NCBI RefSeq assembly: GCF_000306235.2
Contig: NZ_AKWZ02000010.1
Coordinates: 248,001-312,000, forward strand
DNA from: Leptospira fainei serovar Hurstbridge str. BUT 6
GTDB taxonomy: Bacteria > Spirochaetota > Leptospiria > Leptospirales > Leptospiraceae
DNA length: 64,000 nucleotides
Direction: 5' to 3'
Of this stretch, positions 1-7,418 are shown piece by piece; the stretch's first letter is position 1, and every line of letters starts with the position of its first letter. The translations under genes and the position numbers were made by a program. A model generated the notes under the pieces. That model had not been told where the DNA came from. It saw only the letters and a list, made by a program, of their open reading frames with translations, and ran no database searches.

Positions 1-275
1 GAATTACCTTATATTGTTCACCGGGGGATTCGGCTTTACTTGCCTCTTCGCAAATTCATCAGGCCGGTCGCCTCGGCAGCTGTTCAAAATTTCCCGGCAT
101 CGACGTAGTTAACGTAAACCCGATTGATTCTTCGATGATTTCCTTAGGTCATGGATATTATTCATCCAGGCCGATTCTTACCGACCTTTATCAACTTTTC
201 TTGGGAGTAAAGGCAGACAAGCGTCTCTTCATCCGCAGATCCTATGGAAATGAAAACTACATCCTTCGTAACTGA
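1..275 (+). CDS. Partial alpha/beta hydrolase, DUF900-like (C-terminal end)
   Basis: The reading frame entering at base 3 is open for 90 codons and stops with TGA at 273-275, so this is the 3' end of a gene that begins outside the window. It contains SPGDSALLASSQIHQAGRLG near the start and later D-V-V-N-V-N, I-D-S-S and GHGYYSSRPILTDLYQL. This pattern, with a residue-D-A-LL segment followed by an ID and a GH-x-YY catalytic-histidine segment, is that of the DUF900 family of serine hydrolases. The visible GH would carry the catalytic histidine; the nucleophile lies upstream and cannot be seen. Substrate unknown. Confidence 0.65.
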   Translation, partial: ITLYCSPGDSALLASSQIHQAGRLGSCSKFPGIDVVNVNPIDSSMISLGHGYYSSRPILTDLYQLFLGVKADKRLFIRRSYGNENYILRN

Positions 276-509
276 AAAATAAGTCAGAAGGATTAGTCCG
301 ATAGCGATCAGATTTAATGATTCAGGAAAAAATTTTTGGAACGTGTGTTCGAATTAAAGAAAATTCTTAATTTCTTGAAACATTCTAAAATGGAAACACT
401 TAAGTAATAAAAAATTCGATTCCGATCGATTAATGATTGCGCCTGACACTTCTTTGTTTTTGTAAACCTTTTCGTTCACAATTTCATAAAGGATTTTATA
501 TTAATGTGA

Positions 510-537
510 TTGAAACTATAACTTTTATTCGTAAATT
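510..537 (+). promoter_or_regulatory. Candidate sigma70-type promoter before the hybrid kinase
   Basis: TTGAAA at 510-515 and TAAATT at 532-537 are separated by 16 bases, in very AT-rich DNA. If real, transcription would start almost at the ATG at 544, giving a nearly leaderless mRNA. The rest of the 276-543 gap shows no gene. Confidence 0.25.
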
Positions 538-543
538 AGAAGC

Positions 544-1914
544 ATGCTCACGAAACCGAAAATTCTCGTGGTTGAGGACGAAATCATCGTCGCCGTTAAT
601 TTAGGACAAAAATTAAAAAAGCTGGGTTACGATCTCGTGGGAATTACTTCTTCGGGAGAAGAGGCCATCCAGAAGGCGGAGGAGAATCATCCCGATCTAG
701 TATTAATGGATATTAATATTGAAGGAAATTTGGACGGAATACAGACTGCAGAAGTATTACGAAATCGATTTCAAACCCCTGTCATATATCTTACGGCATA
801 CGCGGATGAAAATACTCTCAATAGAGCGAAAAGAACCCAGCCGCTAGGTTATATCGTAAAACCCTTTGAATCCGATCAACTTCGGTCTTCCATCGAAGTC
901 GCGCTGTACAAGAATGAAGTGGAATTCAAGAATCGAAAAAGCGAAGAGTCGCTAAAATCGACTTTGAATAAGATCGAATCCGGTATCATTACCACCGATG
1001 AAAACGGTCTTGTAGTATTTTGCAACCCGGCCGCCGAGCAAATTACGGGACTTAACTTTTCCGAATGCATCGGACAACCCCTTTCTAAAATCCTGAAAAT
1101 AAAGGATAACTTAGGAAATCAACGACAGATTCCGATTTCGGAACTCCTCGGACAGAATAATAACGTGAGTTGGGACGGATTGGTAGTCATCAGCGCGCTT
1201 GGAAAGAAAATTCCCGTTTCGATCAATACCTCTCCGATTTTAAATACGGAAGAAAAGGCGACCGGCTTTATCACCGTGCTTCGAACCGAAGATTCGGATG
1301 ACCCGGGTCAATCCTATCTAAAAGAAATTCATCATAGAATTAAGAACAATTTAACTATCATCTCCTCGATACTAAGCATGAATGCGAATCATCTCAAGGA
1401 TCAGGAAAGCGTCGATATCTTTAAGGAGAGTCAGCATAGAATCCATGCAGTTGCTCTTTTACACGAAGTTCTTTATGAAAATCACGATCTTTCATCCATC
1501 AGTTTCGATCTATACGTTCGAAAATTGACGGACCTTTTATTCGAAGTCTATAAGGTGGACAGGAGTAAATTTAAATTAACTTTGGATATTCAGGAATGTC
1601 GAATTCCTAGCGAAACCGGAATGAATTGCGCTCTGATTATCAACGAACTTTTAACAAATTCGTTTAAACACGGCTTTGTCAGCCGCGAGAATGGCGAAAT
1701 TTTAGTTCGATTCTTTAAGAACGACGGAAATTTTATCTTAGAAGTGCAGGACGATGGAGTCGGCTTACCTGCCCAAGCCATCCGAAACCGCAATCCCCAT
1801 TCGTTAGGGCTTTCTTTAGTGGACTCCTTCGTAAAATTATTGCATGGAAAGCTGGAATTAGAAAATTCCTCAGGCTGCCTTGCCCGTCTATCCTTTCCCG
1901 TTAAGAAGCAATAA
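544..1914 (+). CDS. Hybrid response regulator / PAS / histidine kinase (HisKA_2 type)
   Basis: A cytoplasmic signalling protein of 456 residues with no membrane segment. Order of domains: receiver (about 5-118, acceptor Asp56 in LMDINIEG, switch segment LTAYAD, Lys in IVKPF), PAS (about 135-245), HisKA_2 dimerisation/phosphoacceptor box (EIHHRIKNNL, His263/264) and a C-terminal HATPase with the N box INELLTNSFKHGF and G box DDGVGL. In this family the receiver is at the N-terminus, so the kinase activity is probably tuned by a partner kinase through Asp56 as well as by the PAS sensor. No cognate output regulator lies next to it. The signal is unknown. The gene stands alone, 93 bases before the crotonase gene. 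Confidence 0.9.
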   Translation: MLTKPKILVVEDEIIVAVNLGQKLKKLGYDLVGITSSGEEAIQKAEENHPDLVLMDINIEGNLDGIQTAEVLRNRFQTPVIYLTAYADENTLNRAKRTQPLGYIVKPFESDQLRSSIEVALYKNEVEFKNRKSEESLKSTLNKIESGIITTDENGLVVFCNPAAEQITGLNFSECIGQPLSKILKIKDNLGNQRQIPISELLGQNNNVSWDGLVVISALGKKIPVSINTSPILNTEEKATGFITVLRTEDSDDPGQSYLKEIHHRIKNNLTIISSILSMNANHLKDQESVDIFKESQHRIHAVALLHEVLYENHDLSSISFDLYVRKLTDLLFEVYKVDRSKFKLTLDIQECRIPSETGMNCALIINELLTNSFKHGFVSRENGEILVRFFKNDGNFILEVQDDGVGLPAQAIRNRNPHSLGLSLVDSFVKLLHGKLELENSSGCLARLSFPVKKQ

Positions 1915-1950
1915 CTAACCGCAACGAAAAACTCCTCTTCGATCCGATCG

Positions 1951-1981
1951 AATAAAAGGAGAAAAAATGGTAGCCTGGTAA
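1951..1981 (+). promoter_or_regulatory. Strong ribosome-binding site driving a 4-codon mini-ORF (MVAW)
   Basis: AAAGGAG at 1955-1961 is followed five to six bases later by ATG at 1967, and this frame reads Met-Val-Ala-Trp-stop (TAA 1979-1981). The next gene starts at 2008 in another frame with no comparable ribosome-binding site. The arrangement looks like a leader mini-ORF feeding re-initiation or restricting translation of the crotonase gene, although chance cannot be excluded. Confidence 0.35.
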
Positions 1982-2007
1982 GTTCCCACCTAGCTATTCT
2001 GAACGGC

Positions 2008-2832
2008 ATGAAAACTTCTTTCGAATTCTTCGAAATTGTCCCGCGAAATGATGGAACCGCGATTGTTTATTTGAATCGTCCTGATAAAAGAAATGCCATG
2101 GATTGGAGTTTCTGGAGAGACCTTCCGGACGTGATAGAAGAGATTAATTCCGCGTCGGAAATCAGGGCGTTTGTCATAGCGGCCCGCGGTAAGTCATTTT
2201 CAACCGGGTTGGACCTGGATTCATTTTTTCAGCAATTCGGAAGTATAGTACAGGGTAGTTTCGGCGACGATCGTAAGAAATTCTACAACCTTATCCTGCA
2301 AATGCAAAAAGGAATTAACGCGGTGTACGATTCCGTCAAGCCTTCGATTGCCGCAATCCATCGACATTGCATCGGAGGGGGATTGGACTTGATTTCCGCT
2401 TGCGATATCCGCTATGCGACTTCGGATGCAAGCATCTCCCTTCGAGAAGCAAAGGTTGCAATCGTTGCGGATATGGGGTCGATTAATCGACTGCCTAGCA
2501 TTATCGGGCAAGGTCACACGCGGGAACTCGCCTTCACAGGAAAGGATATCGACGGACCTGAGGCATATAGAATCGGGCTAGTTTCTAAATTATTCGATTC
2601 GCAGGAAAAACTCATGGAGGGAGCGCTCTCGACTGCAAGTGCGATCGCCGCCAATCCGAAAATCGTCGTTCAGGGCGCAAAAGAGGTCATGAATTATGCG
2701 GAAGGAAAGCCGCTCGACGCGGGATTGAATTACGTTGCTCTCTGGAATTCGAGTTTCTTAGATTCCAGAGACTTCAGAGAGGCCTCCCATTCCTTTAAAG
2801 AAAGAAAGCGTCCCGAATATAATAAGCTCTAA
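2008..2832 (+). CDS. Enoyl-CoA hydratase/isomerase family protein, dienoyl-CoA-isomerase-like
   Basis: A 274-residue crotonase-fold enzyme. The N-terminal substrate loop reads RGKSFSTGLDL, and the oxyanion-hole region reads HCIGGGLDLISACDIRYA. The acid residues of delta3,5-delta2,4-dienoyl-CoA isomerase (ECH1) appear conserved: Asp in GGGLDLISACD, Glu in SLREAKVAIV and Asp in VADMGSINRLP. This favours double-bond migration of unsaturated fatty acyl-CoAs during beta-oxidation over simple hydration. It is not next to other beta-oxidation genes. The start ATG has only a weak ribosome-binding site and lies 26 bases after the stop of a mini-ORF that has a strong one. Confidence 0.85.
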   Translation: MKTSFEFFEIVPRNDGTAIVYLNRPDKRNAMDWSFWRDLPDVIEEINSASEIRAFVIAARGKSFSTGLDLDSFFQQFGSIVQGSFGDDRKKFYNLILQMQKGINAVYDSVKPSIAAIHRHCIGGGLDLISACDIRYATSDASISLREAKVAIVADMGSINRLPSIIGQGHTRELAFTGKDIDGPEAYRIGLVSKLFDSQEKLMEGALSTASAIAANPKIVVQGAKEVMNYAEGKPLDAGLNYVALWNSSFLDSRDFREASHSFKERKRPEYNKL

Positions 2833-2841
2833 CGGACGAAT

Positions 2842-2867
2842 CTAGACGCTTACGCGTAAGCGTCTAG
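2842..2867. repeat. Perfect 26-bp palindrome overlapping a stop codon at a convergent junction
   Basis: CTAGACGCTTACG is followed directly by its exact reverse complement. The palindrome contains the last four codons and the stop of the minus-strand small gene and lies 9 bases beyond the stop of the crotonase gene. It could act as a two-way transcription terminator, though neither side carries a T-run. Confidence 0.6.
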
Positions 2868-3029
2868 TAAACGGGCCTTTCCTTCGACCGCTTGGGTCTG
2901 TAATTTAGTCTCAATACCGACTTTCAAAAGTTTGGAGTTGAGATCCGCTTGCGCTTGAAAAATCTCTTTAGGTAGATTCGCAATTCTTTCGAGCATTAAG
3001 GATTGGCTGGCTTGGCTGCTGATTTCCAT
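2850..3029 (-). CDS. Small hypothetical protein (59 aa), possibly YjfB-like
   Basis: The frame is open to 3095, but the start at 3029 is preferred because GAGAGG lies seven bases ahead of that ATG, while the upstream 22 codons are very basic and lack such a site. The product, starting MEISSQASQSLMLERIANLP, is predicted to be mostly helical, with repeated Gln/Ala/Leu positions (IFQAQADLNSKLLKVGIETK). It has a loose likeness to the short YjfB family of putative motility proteins, which also begin with M-(D/E)-I. This is only a suggestion. Its last codons are part of a perfect palindrome. Confidence 0.55.
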   Translation of the reverse strand: MEISSQASQSLMLERIANLPKEIFQAQADLNSKLLKVGIETKLQTQAVEGKARLLDAYA

Positions 3030-3155
3030 ATTCATTCCTCTCGGGCAATTTCGCCGAAATTTTAGGGCTTTTCTCTTTCTGTTTCCCCATTTCAATCATC
3101 GGTTTATCTAAGGAAAACTTGATTATTTTAGCTTTTTTTTTAACCTGTCCCCGTC

Positions 3156-4004
3156 GTGGGATTTCGAGAATTGATACGCAGCGCCATTCAAAGAGAGAGG
3201 CAACGGGAATTTACAAAAGCCTTTAATTTGTACAAAGAATCTCTGAATTTCACCGAAAATCCGAAAACAGTCCTAAAAGTAAAGAATCGTCAAGCTTGGT
3301 GCCAGTACTACATCGGAAATACCCGGGAAACTTTGAATTTGTTTCAGGAACTCTTGGACAAATTCACCCTCCATCCGGAAAGTCACCTTCATTACTCGAA
3401 TTATCTGATCAAAGTTCACAATTATAAACTGGCAAAAAAGATTTTAGGGAAAGCAGTGGAGTCTTTTCCGGATCAACTAGAGTTGTATCTAACTCTAGCG
3501 AGCCTCTTGAAAGACACGGATCGGTCTAACGAAGCGATTGCTGTTTTAAAGCAGGCGTTATCGCAGGAAAAACTTTCCCGCGGACGCGGAATCAAAAGAA
3601 AGGATATTTGGGCCGAGCTCGGTTATCTTTATTTTCAAAGAGGCGATTACAATTCCGCCCTCGCATCTTTAAAAACCGCCATGAGGATGGATGAAGAGGA
3701 AACGTTCCTGCACTATGATATGATCGCACAATGTTATTTGAAAGTCAGCGATCATAAGAACGCTTTAAAATTCATCGATCTCTATATTAAATACTTCGGT
3801 GAATCCGACGCGGACATTCTGGTTATTAAAGCTCGAGCTCATGCGCAACTCGGAGAAAGCCACTTAGCTTGCGCTTCTCTCCTCCAAGCCTACTCGATGG
3901 AAAACGGATTAAAACTTTCCGCGGAAGATATGGTGGATTTCGGTCCATTACTGCAGACTGGATTTTTTGATACTCTGGAAAACGTCGAAATCGACGAGGC
4001 TTAA
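3156..4004 (+). CDS. Tetratricopeptide repeat protein
   Basis: A 282-residue protein with no signal peptide, built almost entirely of helix-turn-helix repeats. TPR-like units can be seen around residues 8-40, 50-80, 85-115, 125-160 (AELGYLYFQRGDYNSALASLKTA) and 165-200 (AQCYLKVSDHKNALKFIDLY). TPR proteins act as scaffolds; the partner is unknown. The frame opens with GTG at 3156 and lacks a clear ribosome-binding site; a TTG five codons later is an alternative. It is convergent with the next gene. Confidence 0.75.
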   Translation: MGFRELIRSAIQRERQREFTKAFNLYKESLNFTENPKTVLKVKNRQAWCQYYIGNTRETLNLFQELLDKFTLHPESHLHYSNYLIKVHNYKLAKKILGKAVESFPDQLELYLTLASLLKDTDRSNEAIAVLKQALSQEKLSRGRGIKRKDIWAELGYLYFQRGDYNSALASLKTAMRMDEEETFLHYDMIAQCYLKVSDHKNALKFIDLYIKYFGESDADILVIKARAHAQLGESHLACASLLQAYSMENGLKLSAEDMVDFGPLLQTGFFDTLENVEIDEA

Positions 4005-4048
4005 GCTAATTTGCTCTCCCGATCGGGAAAACTTATCTCCTACCTCAA

Positions 4049-4067
4049 ACCTAAAGATTCTTTAGGT
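4049..4067 (-). terminator. Hairpin overlapping the stop codon of the 430-aa gene
   Basis: ACCTAAAG / ATT / CTTTAGGT forms an 8-bp perfect stem with a 3-base loop. It includes the last codons and TAG stop of the minus-strand gene, and on that strand is followed by TTTG. A weak intrinsic terminator is the simplest reading. A 12-bp palindrome TCCCGATCGGGA at 4017-4028, followed by AAA, lies just beyond. Confidence 0.4.
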
Positions 4068-5343
4068 AAGGTTTCAATTCTTCCAAAATCTGTTCTTCCG
4101 GAACCGTAATATCCAACTTCTCGATTCTTTTCGGAACTCGGCCGGAGGCTACATCGTCTGCAAGAGCTTTTATCTTCGTCAAAATAACGTCATCCGTACA
4201 ATTAGAAATAGATAATATATTTGGAATATCGCGTCCCCAAGAAAAACGTAATCCCGGAGAATCGACGAAGAAGGATTCCGTAATTCCGTCGCCTTCCTTA
4301 TCGATCATCGTGTATACGGTGGAATCCCCGGTGATAACGACGACTTTCTTACCCTTAAGATACTTATCTACTTTGATACGTGTATTCGTCATATCCCGAT
4401 TCCAAAGATAATAGTACAACTTATCGATTTGAGCGTCAATGAGTCGATCTCTACCTTTTCTATACAATTCGCCGTATTTTTTTCCGACTTCCTCTTCGCC
4501 TCTCATTAAACCGTCGACTTCCCTCGGACTGGTCGAATGTAGATAATAATCCGGAGTGCCATTCATATGATTCGTGAAAACGCTTTGTTCTTTACGATCT
4601 CCAGGATACGGATTCGTTTCCTGTCCCGGATTTCTCAAAAAATCCAATAAGAACTTCTTTCTGGAATTGGTCTTATCTTTAAGCTCCGAATACCGGTTTC
4701 GCAGCGTACTAGTTCGCGGAGAATCCTTGCCATATATACGCTCCGACCTTGAGTATTCAGCGTATGCTCTTTTCTCAGCGCCGTACGATTTGAGCAACTC
4801 TTCATCAAACTTTAATAATAGATCGAATTCTCTCGACCTTTGTTCCGGCTCCCCTATATTTGCGGAAACTGCGGCATTGTCCGAAGCCGGGTTCTTGCCG
4901 TCGGAGCTTTGCGGGGGATTCTTTACCGGACTCGGTGTAGAATGACTCCGTTCTACTTCCGGTAACTTGCGATATTCCTGCTCAAGTTCCCTTAATCGAG
5001 TGTATCGATAAATTTTTTCAAGATATTCACGTTCCTTTTCGCGAACTTGTGCAGGATCGTCAAACCCGTCCTTCAACAGAGTCAACTGTCCCTGTTCGAT
5101 AATCATTAGAGTTGATTCGGAGTTGTCCTTAGCGGCATTCCGATCCAAAAGAGCCTTTCCGTCCCTGTCCACTAACTGTATATAATGAAAAGCCAAGCGA
5201 TCCGTGCGAAAGTCGGTAATATTTCCTACTTCGGGTGCAATTTGCAAATCAGGCGAGGGCGAAGCCGTGGTAAAGGCCCACAATATCAGAACTGGGGAGA
5301 TCCTTTTTATCGTTGCGCCGAATGAGATTTGAATTCGCAGCAT
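4051..5343 (-). CDS. Hypothetical exported protein, charged central region
   Basis: I do not recognise the family. The 430-residue product begins with a basic and then hydrophobic stretch (ISPVLILWAFTTASPSPD) that could be a signal peptide, which points to the envelope. Residues about 90-125 and 165-250 are rich in Glu, Arg, Lys and Leu and probably form coiled coils, separated by a Pro/Ser-rich linker. The C-terminal part (about 330-430) looks globular and contains VVVITGDSTVYTMIDKEGDG, an Asp/Gly-rich segment that might be a beta hairpin or metal loop. The gene stands alone between a convergent TPR gene and a 226-base gap. Confidence 0.6.
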   Translation of the reverse strand: MLRIQISFGATIKRISPVLILWAFTTASPSPDLQIAPEVGNITDFRTDRLAFHYIQLVDRDGKALLDRNAAKDNSESTLMIIEQGQLTLLKDGFDDPAQVREKEREYLEKIYRYTRLRELEQEYRKLPEVERSHSTPSPVKNPPQSSDGKNPASDNAAVSANIGEPEQRSREFDLLLKFDEELLKSYGAEKRAYAEYSRSERIYGKDSPRTSTLRNRYSELKDKTNSRKKFLLDFLRNPGQETNPYPGDRKEQSVFTNHMNGTPDYYLHSTSPREVDGLMRGEEEVGKKYGELYRKGRDRLIDAQIDKLYYYLWNRDMTNTRIKVDKYLKGKKVVVITGDSTVYTMIDKEGDGITESFFVDSPGLRFSWGRDIPNILSISNCTDDVILTKIKALADDVASGRVPKRIEKLDITVPEEQILEELKPYLKNL

Positions 5344-5516
5344 GGGTATTTTTAGTATCGGTCAATCGAAGGGAGGAGAAAAGGTCCGGGGAGAAATACG
5401 TCGTTTTTTTGTGGATTCCCCGCCGGTACAGCCCTTCTGGGTGGGGGCCGGTCGGGTGGAGTACCGTCCCCCATATCGCAATCTCATTATTTTACAAGCT
5501 TTTTACAGGCAGAATT

Positions 5517-5556
5517 TATGTAGGAGCTCCCGCGAGAAGCGACCATCTTTGGTCGC
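5517..5556 (+). repeat. TGTAGGAG-type dispersed repeat with adjoining hairpin
   Basis: TATGTAGGAGCTCCCGCG at 5517-5534 is followed by the hairpin GCGACCA-TCTT-TGGTCGC (5539-5556). The same TGTAGGAG core recurs at 27984-28001 and 35143-35160 in other gaps of this window, always between genes. Confidence 0.4.
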
Positions 5557-5569
5557 CACTTGGCTAATC

Positions 5570-6343
5570 TTATTTTGGGAGACTGTTCTTTCTAAGGTGA
5601 GATTCAGTAAGTGAGTAGGTCAATCCGGGAATTTCTTCCCGTTCCCCACCCAACCTGTACTCGATACGATTTAATTCAGGATAATTCTCGAATAGCGTCC
5701 GTTCTGCTGCTAAAAATGAAGATGATAAGAGAGCGAGTTTTCTGCGAGTAATTTCCCGCGATTTTTCCTCTTCGGTCATTTGACTAGCATATGTATAATC
5801 GATTCTGAACTTCATTTCCGAAAGAAGTTCTTCTAAAGTTGATTTCCGCATATCCAAAATCAGCAAATCCCCTCTTTTCCAAATTGAAATCACCGAGTCT
5901 TGAAGATTCGGCAATTTTTTTAGGTTTCGAAAGTGGACCGCGTCATTCGGGACTGATGGATCGAAGAAGCTTGCTTCCCCGACTTCGCCCACAAGAGTAA
6001 TAACATCATGTCGAAAATCTTTCCCATCTATGAGTACTTTCCGATGAATCGTAAAGATTTCACCTTCACCATCCGAACCGTAAACGATCACCGATTTGCG
6101 AGGATCAAAATTGGGCAAATCGTATAACGTAAACGGAACAAGCATTTTTAGCGGGTTTTTTCCTGCGAGAATGAAACCTGTCAGGAAAAGCAGGAATAAT
6201 ATCCAAGAATAAGTTAGAAATAATAGTCGTTTCGTCTCGGACGAATTTGCAGGCAACGTAGATAAGCTGAAAATCCAAGCGTAGAACTTCTCCCATCTTG
6301 CGTGGATTTGTCCGAAAACATCTTTAATCTTTTGCCAGTTCAT
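5570..6343 (-). CDS. Single-pass membrane protein, possible GerM-like domain
   Basis: The 257-residue product has a cytoplasmic N-terminus, one membrane segment at about 41-62 (LLFLTYSWILFLLFLTGFIL) and an outer domain. That domain reads VIVYGSDGEGEIFTIHRKVL, then SVISIWKRGDLLILDM, then a helix and ELNRIEYRLGGE. The order beta-strand pair, polar helix, and closing strand with a G-G-E/G-K turn recalls the GerMN domain, which is found beside cell-wall amidases. The likeness is weak. The start codon overlaps the end of the upstream amidase gene by 20 bases, so the two are co-transcribed and probably work together at the cell wall. Confidence 0.55.
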   Translation of the reverse strand: MNWQKIKDVFGQIHARWEKFYAWIFSLSTLPANSSETKRLLFLTYSWILFLLFLTGFILAGKNPLKMLVPFTLYDLPNFDPRKSVIVYGSDGEGEIFTIHRKVLIDGKDFRHDVITLVGEVGEASFFDPSVPNDAVHFRNLKKLPNLQDSVISIWKRGDLLILDMRKSTLEELLSEMKFRIDYTYASQMTEEEKSREITRRKLALLSSSFLAAERTLFENYPELNRIEYRLGGEREEIPGLTYSLTESHLRKNSLPK

Positions 6344-7418
6344 AGGCTCGTATTCCTTCCAGGATGCTTTTTGCCACCCGAACTTGTTGGGCCTGACTCG
6401 CCAGAAGTTCGGATTCTTTCCCGTTAGTCAAATAACCCATCTCTACAAGAATTGCCGGCATTAAGCTTCCGCGCAAAACTGAGAAATCGGCCTTTTTGAC
6501 CCCTCGGGACAATATCTTAGGACCAAGCTTTTTTTTCATCTCCGATTCGACATTATGTGCGAGAGAACGACTTCTGCGTTGGACCAAGGAAGACAGCATT
6601 CCCGCCTGTATTTTTTTGGTCCCTAACGATCCTTTTTTTCCGACTATGCGGTTTTCCAAAATCGAAGTCTCTCTAGCCGATTCGGTGGAAGGCGTCTGCG
6701 AAAGATAATATACTTCGAAACCGTTTACATCCTCGGATATCGAAGCGTTACAATGCAAACTGACGAATACAACCGATCCGCCTTTTTGAATTTCTTTATT
6801 CGCAATTTCGGATCTACGTTCTAACTCGACGAAAGCATCTTCTCCTCTCGTCAAAACGACTCGCACTTCCGGGTAAACTTTATTTAGAAATTTCTTTAAT
6901 ATTTTAGCCACTTGAAGGGAGACGGATTTTTCCTGTAACCCTTTATTGGAAGAAGTACCCGGGTCCTTCCCGCCATGACCGGCGTCTATGATAATTGAAG
7001 ATAGTCGAAGAAGCTCCGCCTTAGGGAGAATCTCGAATACCAATTCGGTTTCATGAAATTCGTATTTAACATCATCCGGTAAGAGACGGACAAAAATGGC
7101 TTCCACAACTTCCGGAGGTAAAAGAAAATCCCGATCCTGATATAATACGGGAAGACTTGTTTTTTCTAAACTTCCGTTGATTGCATAGAAAGACGAACCG
7201 ATTCGAAATCGAATTTCACCGGAGGGATGAGAGATTGAACCGACGAGAATCGCCGGTTCAAATTTTGTTTGGATACTTGGAATTCGTTTACGAATTTCCT
7301 CCAAGTGCACATAGCGATTTTTTCCGATCGTGGTTATGCGAACTTGGGCGGAAAGCGGAGCAATTCCGAAGAAAAAGAATAGAATCAGTCCCCGAAGAAG
7401 GATGTGATTTTTTTCCAA
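6324..7418 (-). CDS. N-acetylmuramoyl-L-alanine amidase (Amidase_3)
   Basis: This 364-residue zinc hydrolase cleaves the bond between the muramic acid lactyl group and L-alanine of peptidoglycan, as in daughter-cell separation. A signal peptide is visible (LILFFFFGIAPLSAQ). Residues 26-135 form an AMIN-like or copper-amine-oxidase-N-like beta domain. The catalytic domain follows: IIIDAGHGGKDPG (zinc His148), E163, SLHCNA (His222) and the catalytic glutamate in ILVEMGYLTN (Glu326). All key residues are present. The start overlaps the helicase gene by 34 bases and the end overlaps the membrane-protein gene by 20 bases, so the genes form one transcription unit. Confidence 0.9.
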   Translation of the reverse strand: MEKNHILLRGLILFFFFGIAPLSAQVRITTIGKNRYVHLEEIRKRIPSIQTKFEPAILVGSISHPSGEIRFRIGSSFYAINGSLEKTSLPVLYQDRDFLLPPEVVEAIFVRLLPDDVKYEFHETELVFEILPKAELLRLSSIIIDAGHGGKDPGTSSNKGLQEKSVSLQVAKILKKFLNKVYPEVRVVLTRGEDAFVELERRSEIANKEIQKGGSVVFVSLHCNASISEDVNGFEVYYLSQTPSTESARETSILENRIVGKKGSLGTKKIQAGMLSSLVQRRSRSLAHNVESEMKKKLGPKILSRGVKKADFSVLRGSLMPAILVEMGYLTNGKESELLASQAQQVRVAKSILEGIRAYELAKD

